NCBI GenBank assembly: GCA_030684645.1
Contig: JAUXUF010000036.1
Location: 1 to 64,000 of the forward strand
Direction of reading: 5' to 3'
DNA length: 64,000 bases
Source: Bacteroidota bacterium
GTDB taxonomy: Bacteria > Bacteroidota > Bacteroidia > Bacteroidales > Prolixibacteraceae
A program made the position numbers and the translations under genes. Shown in pieces: positions 39,033 to 49,310 of this stretch. Each line of letters begins with the position of its first letter. Position 1 is the stretch's first letter. The notes under the pieces are model-generated. The model saw nothing but the letters and a program-made list of their open reading frames with translations, did not search any database and had not been told where the DNA came from.

Positions 39033-39701
39033 CTATTCATGCAAAAAACGCTTGATATCTTTTAATTCGCCGGCCAGAACCAAGGTGTCGTTTTCCTTGA
39101 ATTCATTTTCGATTTTATCCTCATTTTCAGATGCCATTGCTGATGAATAAATGAGCCTGTGATTTCTCTTTAGAGCAATGATTTTCAGATGAGTTTCCTT
39201 CCGGAAATTGGCAACAGAATATTTTTTCCCGACCAAAAGCGGGGGCATCTGCATATCAACAATCTTAAACGAATCGGAGATTGAAAAAAGATTTTGAATG
39301 CCCTTAAGAGGCAGCATCTGAGCAATTATTCGGGCCGATTCATATTCCGGATTGATGGTTTCCTTGATTCCAATGGCATTGAGCACTGTGAGGTGAATGG
39401 AGGAACTTTCGCGACAGATGACCCTCGAAACACCAAATTTTTTAAGCAAAGCGGCAATCTGGACTGAGATCCCAAAATCATCTCCGATACAAACCACAAA
39501 TACGTCAGCTTCTTTAACTGGTAAAAGCCTCAAGGCGTGCGGGTCGGTTGCATCCAGACAAATGGTGTTCGCCACGGCGTCTTTAAAATATTCAACCTTG
39601 TTTAAATTATTATCCACACCAAGTACATCGTGTCCTAATGAAGTTAGAATTTTTGCCAGTGAGGCTCCAAAATTTCCTAATCCGATTGCAACAATGTTCA
39701 T
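39033..39701 (-). CDS. trkA: potassium-channel regulator TrkA/KtrA type
   Basis: The 222-residue protein has an RCK N-terminal Rossmann domain with GLGNFGASLAKIL (7-19) and Asp at the end of strand 2 (VDNN), and a TrkA_C domain (about 140-220). A single RCK unit is the KtrA layout rather than the double E. coli TrkA. It gates the membrane subunit encoded 72 bases upstream (trkH) in response to nucleotides. Confidence 0.93.
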   Translation of the reverse strand: MNIVAIGLGNFGASLAKILTSLGHDVLGVDNNLNKVEYFKDAVANTICLDATDPHALRLLPVKEADVFVVCIGDDFGISVQIAALLKKFGVSRVICRESSSIHLTVLNAIGIKETINPEYESARIIAQMLPLKGIQNLFSISDSFKIVDMQMPPLLVGKKYSVANFRKETHLKIIALKRNHRLIYSSAMASENEDKIENEFKENDTLVLAGELKDIKRFLHE

Positions 39702-39773
39702 TTCAAGATATTTTAATAAAATTTATTTAATCTGTTGCGCTGAATTTCTCCCGGTAAGTCAGGCAATTCAGAA

Positions 39774-41588
39774 CTAAGTTATAATCAAATTCTCTTTCGG
39801 GTACCTATATAACGATGAACCTCCAAATCCTTTTGCCAGCGATAACAGAAGTGTTATACTTCCCATTCGTCCAATATACATTAAAAGAACGAGGATATAT
39901 TTGGAAGGTGAAGAAAGATGAGGCGTTAAATCGAGGGACAATCCGACGGTTCCGAATGCCGAAAAACATTCAAATATGATCTTGTACATTCCGAACTTTC
40001 CATCAAAAGAAAAGATGGCGAAAGCTCCCAAAAGTATGATGAAAATTGACAGGGTAATAATGGCAAATGCCTTATTGACCGAATACTCATGAATTTCATA
40101 CTTGTGTATCTCGATGTGATTTTTCCCTTTAATGATGCGCAAACTATTCAGGATAGCTATCGCAAACGTACTGGTCTTGATACCACCTCCGGTCGAAACA
40201 GGAGAAGCGCCAATCCACATTAAAAATGTAATAATCAGAATGGATGGCATCGACAGGGCCGACATGCTAAACGTATTGAATCCTGCAGTTCGGGGAGTGA
40301 CACTCTGGAAGTATGACATGGCCAGTCTTGATTTTAAATCCATACCCAACTGTGTGTTGCTGGCTTCAAAATACAGAAAAGATAAAGTTCCGAAAACCAA
40401 CAGGACAAAAGTTGAAAACATGACTATTTTAGAGTTCAACGTAATCATGTTGACGCGGTGAACATACGATTTTCTGGTCCTGAAATATTCAAATAGCCAT
40501 TTAACCTGACTTTTGCTGTACTGGTATAAATTCAGTAAAACCGGGAATCCGATACCTCCGAGTACAACCAGATTGGCAATCCAGACATGTACACTGTAGT
40601 TTGTCCGGATCCGGGCATCGTATAAATTATCGGTAAGTGTTGAAAAACCTGCATTACAGAATGCGGATATCGAATGAAAGATGGAGAATCTCAGATTGTC
40701 GCTTACTGATCCGAGAGCGTTTTTCTCAAGCGAAAGATAAATAACCGTCGCTCCGATAGCTTCAATTAAAAATGTAATGAGCACCACTTTCATCAACGAC
40801 TTCAGGATACCATCAAAACTGTCTTCGCTCAGGTAATCGCGAAGCATGGATTGTTCGCGCAGGGATGATTTTTCCTTGAAGAAAATGCCAAAAAAACTGG
40901 TAATGGTCATGACTCCAATGCCTCCTATCTGGAACAGGGCCATAATAATAAATTTCCCCAAAAAGGTATATCTGGTTGCCGTATCAACTACGGTCAGACC
41001 GGTAACGCATACCGCACTCGTGGATGTAAACAGCGCATCGGTAAACTGTATCGGCACAGTTGTCGACATAGGCAACATTAAAAGCATAGTTCCGACAGAG
41101 ATAAAAAACGCAAAACTCACCATGAACAACTGGGCCGGGTTGAGCACTTTTATCATTAAATTCATCTCCATCCTCGCCAACTCGAGAAAGAAAAGCAGAA
41201 ACGACAACATTTGAATCCCGGATGTTTGATAGAGGTAATATTTAAAGGTCTCCCCATAATTCACCACGAAACTGGGGAAAAAGAACAAGATCAGGAATGC
41301 TCCAATAAACAGTTGAGTCATAAATACTTTTCGGAAACTCGAACTTCCTCTAAAGAAAATTGAACGAATGATGTACAACGCACCAATAATGGTGTAGCTA
41401 ATCTGAAAATACCGATTGTGGATTTGAAACATGGACACCCGGTCAGGACTTGGAAAACCTATATCCTGAATTGCCATCATAAACAGACCAAGTGTAAAAA
41501 GAAATAATATCCAGTTGATGATACTTCTTGTATTCAGCAGATCATTTTTCCAGTCAATTTTTCGGAAATACTGTTTAAGTTTAAACAT
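39774..41588 (-). CDS. trkH: TrkH/KtrB-family potassium uptake protein
   Basis: The 604-residue membrane protein has an extra N-terminal hydrophobic region of four segments, then the four M1-P-M2 repeats with selectivity-filter-like STSAVCVTGLTVVDT, ISAFCNAGFSTL, TPRTAGFNTFS and FSAFGTVGLSLDLT. It forms the K+ pathway in the inner membrane with the RCK subunit. The frame opens eight codons earlier at a TTG, but the ATG at 41588 is preferred. Confidence 0.95.
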   Translation of the reverse strand: MFKLKQYFRKIDWKNDLLNTRSIINWILFLFTLGLFMMAIQDIGFPSPDRVSMFQIHNRYFQISYTIIGALYIIRSIFFRGSSSFRKVFMTQLFIGAFLILFFFPSFVVNYGETFKYYLYQTSGIQMLSFLLFFLELARMEMNLMIKVLNPAQLFMVSFAFFISVGTMLLMLPMSTTVPIQFTDALFTSTSAVCVTGLTVVDTATRYTFLGKFIIMALFQIGGIGVMTITSFFGIFFKEKSSLREQSMLRDYLSEDSFDGILKSLMKVVLITFLIEAIGATVIYLSLEKNALGSVSDNLRFSIFHSISAFCNAGFSTLTDNLYDARIRTNYSVHVWIANLVVLGGIGFPVLLNLYQYSKSQVKWLFEYFRTRKSYVHRVNMITLNSKIVMFSTFVLLVFGTLSFLYFEASNTQLGMDLKSRLAMSYFQSVTPRTAGFNTFSMSALSMPSILIITFLMWIGASPVSTGGGIKTSTFAIAILNSLRIIKGKNHIEIHKYEIHEYSVNKAFAIITLSIFIILLGAFAIFSFDGKFGMYKIIFECFSAFGTVGLSLDLTPHLSSPSKYILVLLMYIGRMGSITLLLSLAKGFGGSSLYRYPKENLIIT

Positions 41589-41793
41589 ACAGAATATAAA
41601 AAAACATCCCAAAATTAGTTAGTTTTACTAAGAATGATCCAAATTCCGATTTTTATTTTTGAAACCTTATGCCTCGGAGATTAAGGGAACAGGTTAATCA
41701 GCAAAATGGATTTAAATTCTGGACGCTGGTTTCTGAAAATCATTTGCAAATCCATACAGGCACGGAATCTTCACGAACGTTATAGTCCGTAAC

Positions 41794-41824
41794 TTGTTTA
41801 AGTACCAATATTGTACTATTTTTG
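41794..41824 (+). promoter_or_regulatory. promoter of the MMPL-family gene
   Basis: TTG (41794-41796), 20 bases, TATTTTTG (41817-41824), matching the Bacteroidetes consensus. The leader to the ATG at 41884 would be about 52 bases. Confidence 0.6.
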
Positions 41825-41883
41825 AACCAAATAAAATTTAACATCAAACATCTGCCTACAAAACAGATCTTTATCCCCTGCTA

Positions 41884-44289
41884 ATGTTTACATACATATC
41901 CCGTTTCATTCTTAAAAACAGATTTTTACTGGTTCTGATTCTTGCCCTGATGACCGCATTTATGGCCTACAAAGGGAAGGATGTAACTCTATCGTATGAA
42001 AATTCATCGTTATTACCAGAGAAGGACAGCACAAGAATTGAATACTTTGAATTCAAGAAGCTTTTTGGCGAAGATGGAAATGTCATCGTCATCGGAGCAA
42101 AAAATCCGGATATTTTCACTCTTGATCAGTTTAACGCATGGTCTGACCTGGGCAATAAAATACACGGAATAAATGGTGTTCAGGAAGTTGTTAGTATCAC
42201 CAGGGCCATAACACTGGTGAAAAATGACGAAACCCACCAGTTCAATATCAATCCCGTAGTCAGGCAGAAACCTACCACACAAGCAGAAGTTGACAGTCTG
42301 AAAAACCGGATCACAAGCCTTAAATTTTATGAGGGGATGTTATACAATCCCAAAACCAAGGCAACGCTGATGACTATTGCCCTCGACAGGCACAAACTGA
42401 ACGATGTAAGCCGTATCGCGCTGATCGACAAAATTGTTAAAGCTGTTGAGTCATACCGGACTAAAAACAAAGTTGAAATCCACTTCTCCGGAATGCCCTA
42501 TATCCGGACTGTTACCATGCAAAAGGTAAAACATGAACTTTTCCTTTTCGTGATCATGAGTATAGCCATTGCTGCCTTTATCATGTTTCTTTTTTTTCGG
42601 TCCATACGTGTAGTTTTAAGTTCGCTTCTAATTGTTGGAATAAGCATTATCTGGGTGGTGGGTACATTGGCGCTTTTTAAATACAAAATCACCATCCTGA
42701 CCGGGGTTATTCCGTCGCTCATCGTAATCATAGTGATTGAAAACTGTATTTATATCCTGAATAAATACCACTGGGAATATAAAAATCATGGCAATAAGAT
42801 GAGAGCCTTATCACAGGTGATTCACCGGATCGGCTTTGCCTCACTCATGACCAATGCTGCGACTGCCCTTGGATTTGCCGCTTTCATCCTGGTCCCGAAC
42901 CAATTGTTGCGCGAATTTGGATTGATAACTGCCCTCAACATCATGATCCTGTATGTGCTTTGCATTGTTTTGCTTCCAATTATTTTTAGCCTGCTGGCAC
43001 CACCCTCGGCCAAACACCTTAAACACCTCGATAATAACTTCTTTGGCGCAGTTCTCGATAAGGTCATTTATCTGATCAGCTTCCGGAGAAACCTGATTTA
43101 CAGCATAGCCGGAGGATTGGTTGTCGTTGGATTTATCGGATTGAGCATGATGAAGACTTCCGGAAAAATAGTGGATGATTTCAGGCACGATGATCCGGTG
43201 TATATCGATCTGAAGTTTTTTGAAAATAATTTTGGCGGGGTAATGCCTTTCGAGATTTCAGTTGACACGAAGAAAAGAAACGGTGTACTAACCTATTCAA
43301 CCATTCAAAAAATTGACAAACTTCAACATACCATCAATCAGTACCCCGAGTTCTCTAAGCCCCTTTCGCTGATCGAGGTATTCAAATTCGCCCGACAGTC
43401 CTATTATGGCGGCGATTCTGGCAAATATTCACTGCCAAGTTTGATGGAAAAGAACTTCATATTAAGCTATTTACCGCAAAAGGTTCAGGGAAGCGGCAAC
43501 GACTTGCTGAAATCATTCATCGACAGCGCCAAACAAATTACCAGGATTAGCTTTCAGATGGCCGATGTTGGTACCAATCACATGGATTCGCTGATGGCAA
43601 AAATTCGTCCTCAGGTGGACAGCATCTTCGATCCGGCCAAATTTAACGTGAAAGTAACCGGAAACAGTGTGGTTTATGCCAAAGGAACCAACTTTCTGAT
43701 CCGGAATTTATTTGAGAGTGTAATAATCGCGATTATCCTGATTTCAATTCTCATGGCCATTTTATTTTCGTCCATACGGATGATTCTGGTTTCAATGGTT
43801 CCAAACATCATTCCTTTGGTGATTACGGCTGCTATCATGGGGTTTGCAGGTATTCCCATCAAGCCGTCAACCATTATTGTATTCAGTATTGCCCTTGGAA
43901 TTTCGGTTGATAATGCCATTCAATACCTTTCGCGGTACCGGCACGAATATAAATCCAGTGATGGGGCTATTAAACAATCGGCCATCAATGCCTTGCACGA
44001 AGCCGGATTTAGCATGATATACACCAGCATCGTCCTGGTACTGGGATTCAGCGTATTCATTGTTTCAGAATTTGGCGGAACACAGGCATTGGGAATCCTT
44101 ATATCAACCACTTTGCTGATTGCTATGTTCTTTAATATTTTGGTACTTCCGTCACTTCTGCTTACGCTTGACAAACGGCTGGTCAGCAAGGCATTTACTG
44201 AACCCATCATCGAGATTTATGAAGAAGATGAAGAGGAAGATACTGAGCTTGAGGCAGAATTTCCGGAAGAGAATGGGAAGAATGAATGA
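41884..44289 (+). CDS. MMPL/RND-superfamily membrane protein
   Basis: The 801-residue protein has the RND layout: one membrane segment (about 12-28), a periplasmic loop to about 215, five segments (220-375), a sixth near 400-420, a second periplasmic loop (430-615) and six more segments (620-770). Each half carries a sterol-sensing-like block. The C-terminus is a very acidic tail (EEDEEEDTELEAEF). Family members export lipids or hydrophobic compounds; the substrate here is unknown. marC follows by 93 bases. Confidence 0.9.
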   Translation: MFTYISRFILKNRFLLVLILALMTAFMAYKGKDVTLSYENSSLLPEKDSTRIEYFEFKKLFGEDGNVIVIGAKNPDIFTLDQFNAWSDLGNKIHGINGVQEVVSITRAITLVKNDETHQFNINPVVRQKPTTQAEVDSLKNRITSLKFYEGMLYNPKTKATLMTIALDRHKLNDVSRIALIDKIVKAVESYRTKNKVEIHFSGMPYIRTVTMQKVKHELFLFVIMSIAIAAFIMFLFFRSIRVVLSSLLIVGISIIWVVGTLALFKYKITILTGVIPSLIVIIVIENCIYILNKYHWEYKNHGNKMRALSQVIHRIGFASLMTNAATALGFAAFILVPNQLLREFGLITALNIMILYVLCIVLLPIIFSLLAPPSAKHLKHLDNNFFGAVLDKVIYLISFRRNLIYSIAGGLVVVGFIGLSMMKTSGKIVDDFRHDDPVYIDLKFFENNFGGVMPFEISVDTKKRNGVLTYSTIQKIDKLQHTINQYPEFSKPLSLIEVFKFARQSYYGGDSGKYSLPSLMEKNFILSYLPQKVQGSGNDLLKSFIDSAKQITRISFQMADVGTNHMDSLMAKIRPQVDSIFDPAKFNVKVTGNSVVYAKGTNFLIRNLFESVIIAIILISILMAILFSSIRMILVSMVPNIIPLVITAAIMGFAGIPIKPSTIIVFSIALGISVDNAIQYLSRYRHEYKSSDGAIKQSAINALHEAGFSMIYTSIVLVLGFSVFIVSEFGGTQALGILISTTLLIAMFFNILVLPSLLLTLDKRLVSKAFTEPIIEIYEEDEEEDTELEAEFPEENGKNE

Positions 44290-44382
44290 TCTGATGGTTA
44301 CATCTTTGCTTCCTGAAAACAATCTGATCGAACACCTTTGCTTTGGCTGACAGGGTAGAACATTCAAGATAAAAATAGCGAT

Positions 44383-45039
44383 ATGCAAGACTACATTTCA
44401 TTCGGACTGCTTTGTTTTACCTCCTTTTTTACTCTCATAAATCCACTAGGCACTATGCCCATTTTTATGACCATGACCTCCGAGTTGGATGTTGGTCAAC
44501 GGAATACAACAGCGAAAAAAGCTACAGTCATTGCTTTTTTCACCATTGTTGGTTTTGCACTTTCCGGACAATTGTTATTTAATTTTTTTGGGATTTCGGT
44601 GAATAGTTTCCGGATTGTAGGTGGTATTATCTTTTTTATCATGGGGATGGATATGCTTCAGGCACGACTGGGTCAGGTGAAAATCAAAGAATCGGAAGTA
44701 AAAAGTTACATGAGCGATATTTCCATTACACCGCTGGCGATACCGATGATCTGCGGCCCCGGCGCCATTACCAATGCCATCGTACTGATGGAGGATGCTG
44801 CAAGCCTCGAACGGAAAATAATCCTTTTTGCTGCGATCACCATTGTCCTGATTATTACCTACCTGATTCTTTACAGTTCGTCGCGGATTATAAAATTTCT
44901 GGGTCCTACAGGCAACAATGTAATGATGAGGCTAATGGGCCTGATCGTGATGGTTATTGCTGTCGAATTCTTTTTTAGCGGACTGAAACCGATCATTTTG
45001 GATATGAGGTTGAATTTCTGCACAACATTACCAAAATGA
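44383..45039 (+). CDS. MarC-family integral membrane protein
   Basis: The 218-residue protein has six membrane segments and the MarC signatures FFTLINPLGTMPIFMTMT near 15-32 and SITPLAIPMICGPGAITNAIV near 110-130. Despite its name the family is not shown to mediate multiple antibiotic resistance, and its function is unresolved. It follows the MMPL gene on the same strand, possibly in one transcript, and converges on the PorE-like gene. Confidence 0.92.
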   Translation: MQDYISFGLLCFTSFFTLINPLGTMPIFMTMTSELDVGQRNTTAKKATVIAFFTIVGFALSGQLLFNFFGISVNSFRIVGGIIFFIMGMDMLQARLGQVKIKESEVKSYMSDISITPLAIPMICGPGAITNAIVLMEDAASLERKIILFAAITIVLIITYLILYSSSRIIKFLGPTGNNVMMRLMGLIVMVIAVEFFFSGLKPIILDMRLNFCTTLPK

Positions 45040-45087
45040 GTTATCCCTATATTGACTCAGGCTATTAATATATTCCCGGATCAAATT

Positions 45088-47064
45088 TTAATCGTGGAAA
45101 TCGTTCGTCAGTATCCTGAATTCCGTTCGTCGGTTGAGCATCTTGGCTATTTCCTGCTGTTCGGGAGTGAGTTTCAGGATAAATTCCTCGGTCAGCTCGT
45201 CGTTACGTTTTAAGAAATCGTATTGTTTGGCAAGGGCTTTGGTCACTTTCTTTGGCCAGGTTTCTCCGTATCCTTTGGCTACCAGACGGGCTGAGTTTAT
45301 GCCTTTTGAAATCAGATAATCGACCACTGACTGTGCCCGTTTTTGTGAAAGTTCGGAGTTGAACTGTTCACTTCCAACAAAATCGGTATGAGCCATCAGT
45401 TCGATGGTGATGGTCGGGTTCAGAATCAGCAGCTGAACAACCGTGTCGAGTGCTGCTTTTGATTCTTCCGTGATCTCATAACTTCCGAAGGCATAATTGA
45501 TGTTATTGACTTTGATGGGTTCATCGGTTGGTGAAAGTTTAAACAGGAACTTGAAATCCTTGCTGTTATCCAGACCAATGGTGGTGGTTCTGACTTTATC
45601 GTTCAGATAGCCATCTTTAAAAGCCGCAAATACGTACTCTATTTCCGGTTTTAATTTCAGTTGGAACCGTCCGCCGTCCGCCCGCATTTTCAGGTTCGTT
45701 CCATCGGTTCCGATAATCCGGATGAGCGCACCGTCAATTTTTTGGTTAGTTTCCTTGTTGATAATTTCGCCGGAAGCATTGAAAACTTTAGGAGGAAGGT
45801 AAAATGAATAAATATCATCTTTTCTCGATCCTTTGCGGTTCGACGAGAATAAGCCTTTTTCAACTTCTCCTTTGATGAAGGAAATCCCAAAATCGTCACC
45901 GGGTGAGTTGATCGGCGCTTTCATATTTTCAATTTTCCACTTTCCTTTTTCGTCTTTTACGGCTTTGAAAATATCCAGTCCGCCAATTCCGGTGTGAAAG
46001 TTGGATGAAAAATATAACTCGCCGTTCTCGCGGATAAACGGGAACATTTCGTCGCCTGGAGTATTTATTTCAGGACCAAGGTTTACCGGTTTATCAAATT
46101 TTCCGCCCTTGTCGGCAGCTACCCAGATGTCTTTTCCACCGTAACCACCCGGACGGTCTGAAACAAAATACAGCATGGTGCCATCAGCGCTTAGCGAGGG
46201 ATGGGCAGCAGTAAGGCTGTCTCCAACCAGTTCGATTAAAGTAGGTTCTGACCAATCGCCTCTTGATTGATTTGCTGCATATAATTGGGCGCCTTTATCT
46301 TTGGATTTGTCGTACAGACAACGGGTAAAAATCATCAGGTCGCCCCGGTCTGAAAGCGTTGCAGCTCCTTCATCGCTGGCGGTATTGATCATGTTATTTT
46401 CTTCGAGCAATTTGGGAGGTTCCCATTTCTGTTTTTGCACTTCAAATTTGCTGGTGAATAAATCGGCAAAACGAGTGCCTGTGATGTTGCTTTTCCGTTT
46501 GCCGGTAACCAGTTCGCGGGTGGAGGTTAAAATAATTTCGTTGTCGCGGCCACCGACAAAAACCGGACAGTAATCGTTTTCTTTCGAATTCAGCTCCTTT
46601 ACCGCACTCACCATAAAGCGATTTGGTTTATCCAGCCATTCCTTAACAACCAAGCTGGCTTCCAGTCCGTTTCTCGCAATCTGGTCGTCAGGATTTATTC
46701 CCAGGTAGGTTTGATACCAGGTTATCGCCTCTTCGTATTTTTGGGTGGAGCGCAAGCAATCGGCATAATGAAGCATGCACACGGAGCCGGCATAATTTCG
46801 CTTAATGGCATTTTTATACCAAACAGCCGCCTTGGCAAAATCGCTCAATTTATAGTATGATTCTGCAATCCGGAAGGCCATTTGGGCTTTTTCCTGACCA
46901 AGTTTCGGGCTGCGATATGCTTTTCTGTATTTTTCGATGGACTGATAGTATTCACCAATGTTGTAGGAATTATCGGCCATGCTCATGTATTTACGCGCCG
47001 AACAGGAACCAAGGAATACGACCAGAAGAATGAGAAATATTTTTAAGAAAAGCGGGTTCTTCAT
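45088..47064 (-). CDS. PorE-like OmpA-family lipoprotein (copy B)
   Basis: The 658-residue protein starts MKNPLFLKIFLILLVVFLGSC (Cys at 21); the open frame begins 12 codons earlier at 47100 but the later ATG gives the lipobox a normal length. Order: TPR units (about 25-140), a PD40 beta-propeller (about 170-420, with PSLSADGTMLYFVSDRPGGYGGKDIW), a carboxypeptidase-regulatory-like domain (about 430-520) and an OmpA peptidoglycan-binding domain (540-655, AHTDFVGSEQFNSELSQKRA). This is the layout of PorE, an envelope part of the type IX secretion system. It lies just downstream of a close paralogue. Confidence 0.88.
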   Translation of the reverse strand: MKNPLFLKIFLILLVVFLGSCSARKYMSMADNSYNIGEYYQSIEKYRKAYRSPKLGQEKAQMAFRIAESYYKLSDFAKAAVWYKNAIKRNYAGSVCMLHYADCLRSTQKYEEAITWYQTYLGINPDDQIARNGLEASLVVKEWLDKPNRFMVSAVKELNSKENDYCPVFVGGRDNEIILTSTRELVTGKRKSNITGTRFADLFTSKFEVQKQKWEPPKLLEENNMINTASDEGAATLSDRGDLMIFTRCLYDKSKDKGAQLYAANQSRGDWSEPTLIELVGDSLTAAHPSLSADGTMLYFVSDRPGGYGGKDIWVAADKGGKFDKPVNLGPEINTPGDEMFPFIRENGELYFSSNFHTGIGGLDIFKAVKDEKGKWKIENMKAPINSPGDDFGISFIKGEVEKGLFSSNRKGSRKDDIYSFYLPPKVFNASGEIINKETNQKIDGALIRIIGTDGTNLKMRADGGRFQLKLKPEIEYVFAAFKDGYLNDKVRTTTIGLDNSKDFKFLFKLSPTDEPIKVNNINYAFGSYEITEESKAALDTVVQLLILNPTITIELMAHTDFVGSEQFNSELSQKRAQSVVDYLISKGINSARLVAKGYGETWPKKVTKALAKQYDFLKRNDELTEEFILKLTPEQQEIAKMLNRRTEFRILTNDFHD

Positions 47065-47158
47065 TTTCAAACTATCACGTGTGGTGGTAAAAGTAACCAT
47101 TTTTAATCCATTCTAAAAAACGGAAAAGCTTTATTTAAAGTATGCTGATAAGGAATAA

Positions 47159-49135
47159 TTATTTCGAACCAGGAACTGATCTGACCTGTAAAACTCTGAA
47201 TTCTGTTCGGCGGTTCAACCCACGGGCAATTTCCTTCAGTTTCTCGCTTTCAAGTTGGTTGATGGTTGCCACATTCAATACTTGGCCTACCTGAAGAAAC
47301 TCGTATTGTTTGGCCAGTTTCTGGTTCACTTTTAATGGAATTGACTCTCCGTATCCCTTCGAATTCAGGTTCTTTGCCGGAATTCCTTTTTCGCCCAGAT
47401 ACTGCATAACCGATGCGGCCCGTTTGCCTGACAGCTCCATGTTGAATTTCTCATCGCCCGAATCGTCGGTATGAGCTGATATTTCAATGATTGCTTCAGG
47501 ATTTAATTTCAACAGATCGACCAGCTTATCGAGCGAAGATTTGGCTTGAGGCAACAACTCCCATTTTCCTGATTCGTAATTGATGTTGTCAATCTGGATG
47601 GGTTTATTGGTGGGAATCGGCCTGATGTCAACTTCAAATTCTTTGGCTGTACGAAGTCCGCGGGTGGTTAATTTCGCTTGCGCGTTGAGGTAACCATTGG
47701 CGAAAACAACGATTGCATAGTCACTTTCAGGATTTAATGAAGCCTGAAACCGGCCATTGACCGATCTGATCTTTTGGGAACTACCATCAGAACCAACAAC
47801 GCGAATGTTGACATCGGGCAGGATCGAATCGGTTTCGCTGTCGTGTATTTTTCCGAAGCACTGAAATAACTTGGGCGGAAGGAAAAATGAATAAATGTCC
47901 ATGCCACGACTGCCTTGTCTGTTGGATGAGAAAAATCCTTTCTCGAGATTGCCGTAAAATTGAATGGCTAAATCGTCGCCTGGAGAATTAACTGGTGGTG
48001 GAAGTTGATCGATTTGCCATTTTCCGTTGTTTTTTTGTACCTGAAAAATATCAAAACCTCCAAGCCCGGGATGAAAATCGGATGAAAAGTAAACGTATCC
48101 GTTGGGTTTTTCAAACGGATAAATTTCATTTCCGGAGGTATTGATTTCATCGCCTGCATTTTCGGGTTCAGAAAAAATACCCGGCCCAGATAGTTGTGAT
48201 TTCCAGATGTCGAAACCACCCTTTCCACCGGCCCGGTTGGAAGAAAACCAGAGTGTTTTGCCATTTTCAGTGATCATGGGGCAGGTATAATCAGAGCCAT
48301 CAGCCGTGAAGGGAACAGGAACGGGGTTTGTCCATTGTCCGTCTTTTTTTAGAATATAGAAGAGCTGACTGACTGCCGGTTTTTGGATTTGCGGAATTGC
48401 TTTGGCATAAACGAGCAGTTGCATGGTCTGGTCAAGGTTCAAAAATTCTTCCTCATTCGGAGAATTTAATGAACCCGGCTCTTTCATCAAGATCGGAACC
48501 GACCATTTTTGTTTGATGCTGTCGAAGAAAGAGACGAAAAATCCGGCATATTTTTGTCCAGTGACCGGATTCATCTTAATATCCGGAATTTCTTTCCGTG
48601 AAGATTGCAGGCCGATGGACGGATTGATTCCAGGTAAAATCTGCACTGCCAGATCGTTGGCGGTGGAATTGATGCTTTTCAGGTTCTCGGTTTGATACAA
48701 TTCTGGTATTTCTTTCCATTCCTGAATAAGGCGAACAGATTCCAATCCGTTGGAAGCCCATTTGCTTTTCGGGTCTTTTTTAAGTTCCGATTCGTAGATG
48801 GATTTGGCTTCGTCCGGTTTACCGGCGCTACGCAAGACGTCGGCATAAATTAATTCGACCGTTGTATCTTTATAACCAGATCTGATCGCATTCTTGTACC
48901 AAACGGCCGCTTTCGGGTAATTACCCAAATGCCGGTAACTTTCGGCCATTTTAAAATAAAGGGATGGTTTCTGTGATTTATCTTTTACTTTCTGAATGGC
49001 TATTCTGTATTTCTCAGCTGCCATGAAATATTCATTTCCCGAAAAGGAATTATTGGCATCCAAAATCAATTTATTGACTGAACAGGATGAAGCCAGGAAC
49101 ACAACAGCCATTAATATCTGGAATTTGATCTTCAT
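47159..49135 (-). CDS. PorE-like OmpA-family lipoprotein (copy A)
   Basis: The 658-residue protein has a lipobox (LASSC, Cys at 18), TPR units (about 22-135), PD40 propeller (about 165-410, TENGKTLWFSSNRAGGKGGFD), a regulatory-like beta domain and a C-terminal OmpA domain (AHTDDSGDEKFNMELSGKRA). It is collinear with the next gene along the whole length, so the pair arose by tandem duplication. It should tether the outer membrane or a secretion complex to peptidoglycan. Which copy, if either, serves type IX secretion cannot be told here. Confidence 0.88.
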   Translation of the reverse strand: MKIKFQILMAVVFLASSCSVNKLILDANNSFSGNEYFMAAEKYRIAIQKVKDKSQKPSLYFKMAESYRHLGNYPKAAVWYKNAIRSGYKDTTVELIYADVLRSAGKPDEAKSIYESELKKDPKSKWASNGLESVRLIQEWKEIPELYQTENLKSINSTANDLAVQILPGINPSIGLQSSRKEIPDIKMNPVTGQKYAGFFVSFFDSIKQKWSVPILMKEPGSLNSPNEEEFLNLDQTMQLLVYAKAIPQIQKPAVSQLFYILKKDGQWTNPVPVPFTADGSDYTCPMITENGKTLWFSSNRAGGKGGFDIWKSQLSGPGIFSEPENAGDEINTSGNEIYPFEKPNGYVYFSSDFHPGLGGFDIFQVQKNNGKWQIDQLPPPVNSPGDDLAIQFYGNLEKGFFSSNRQGSRGMDIYSFFLPPKLFQCFGKIHDSETDSILPDVNIRVVGSDGSSQKIRSVNGRFQASLNPESDYAIVVFANGYLNAQAKLTTRGLRTAKEFEVDIRPIPTNKPIQIDNINYESGKWELLPQAKSSLDKLVDLLKLNPEAIIEISAHTDDSGDEKFNMELSGKRAASVMQYLGEKGIPAKNLNSKGYGESIPLKVNQKLAKQYEFLQVGQVLNVATINQLESEKLKEIARGLNRRTEFRVLQVRSVPGSK

Positions 49136-49250
49136 GTGTTTCAGTTATCAGGTTCCTAAATTACTATTTTAGGTGTAACACGAACGGAATTTATAGGGAA
49201 AAATTGTTGTCGCAGTGGATCTTGCATCGCGAACCCAATCTGAAAGCCAT

Positions 49251-49280
49251 AAAAAAAGCTTCCGGTGAAAACCGGAAGCT
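49251..49280 (-). terminator. rho-independent terminator after glnN
   Basis: AGCTTCCGGT (49258-49267) pairs perfectly with ACCGGAAGCT (49271-49280) over a tiny loop and is followed on the minus strand by seven T. It lies 31 bases after the glnN stop. Confidence 0.9.
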
Positions 49281-49310
49281 AATCTCTATTATTCAAGTAG
49301 GTGTGAACAA

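Noticed and set aside
44383..45039. MarC as a multiple antibiotic resistance determinant
   Set aside because: The family name is historical; nothing in the sequence supports a resistance role.
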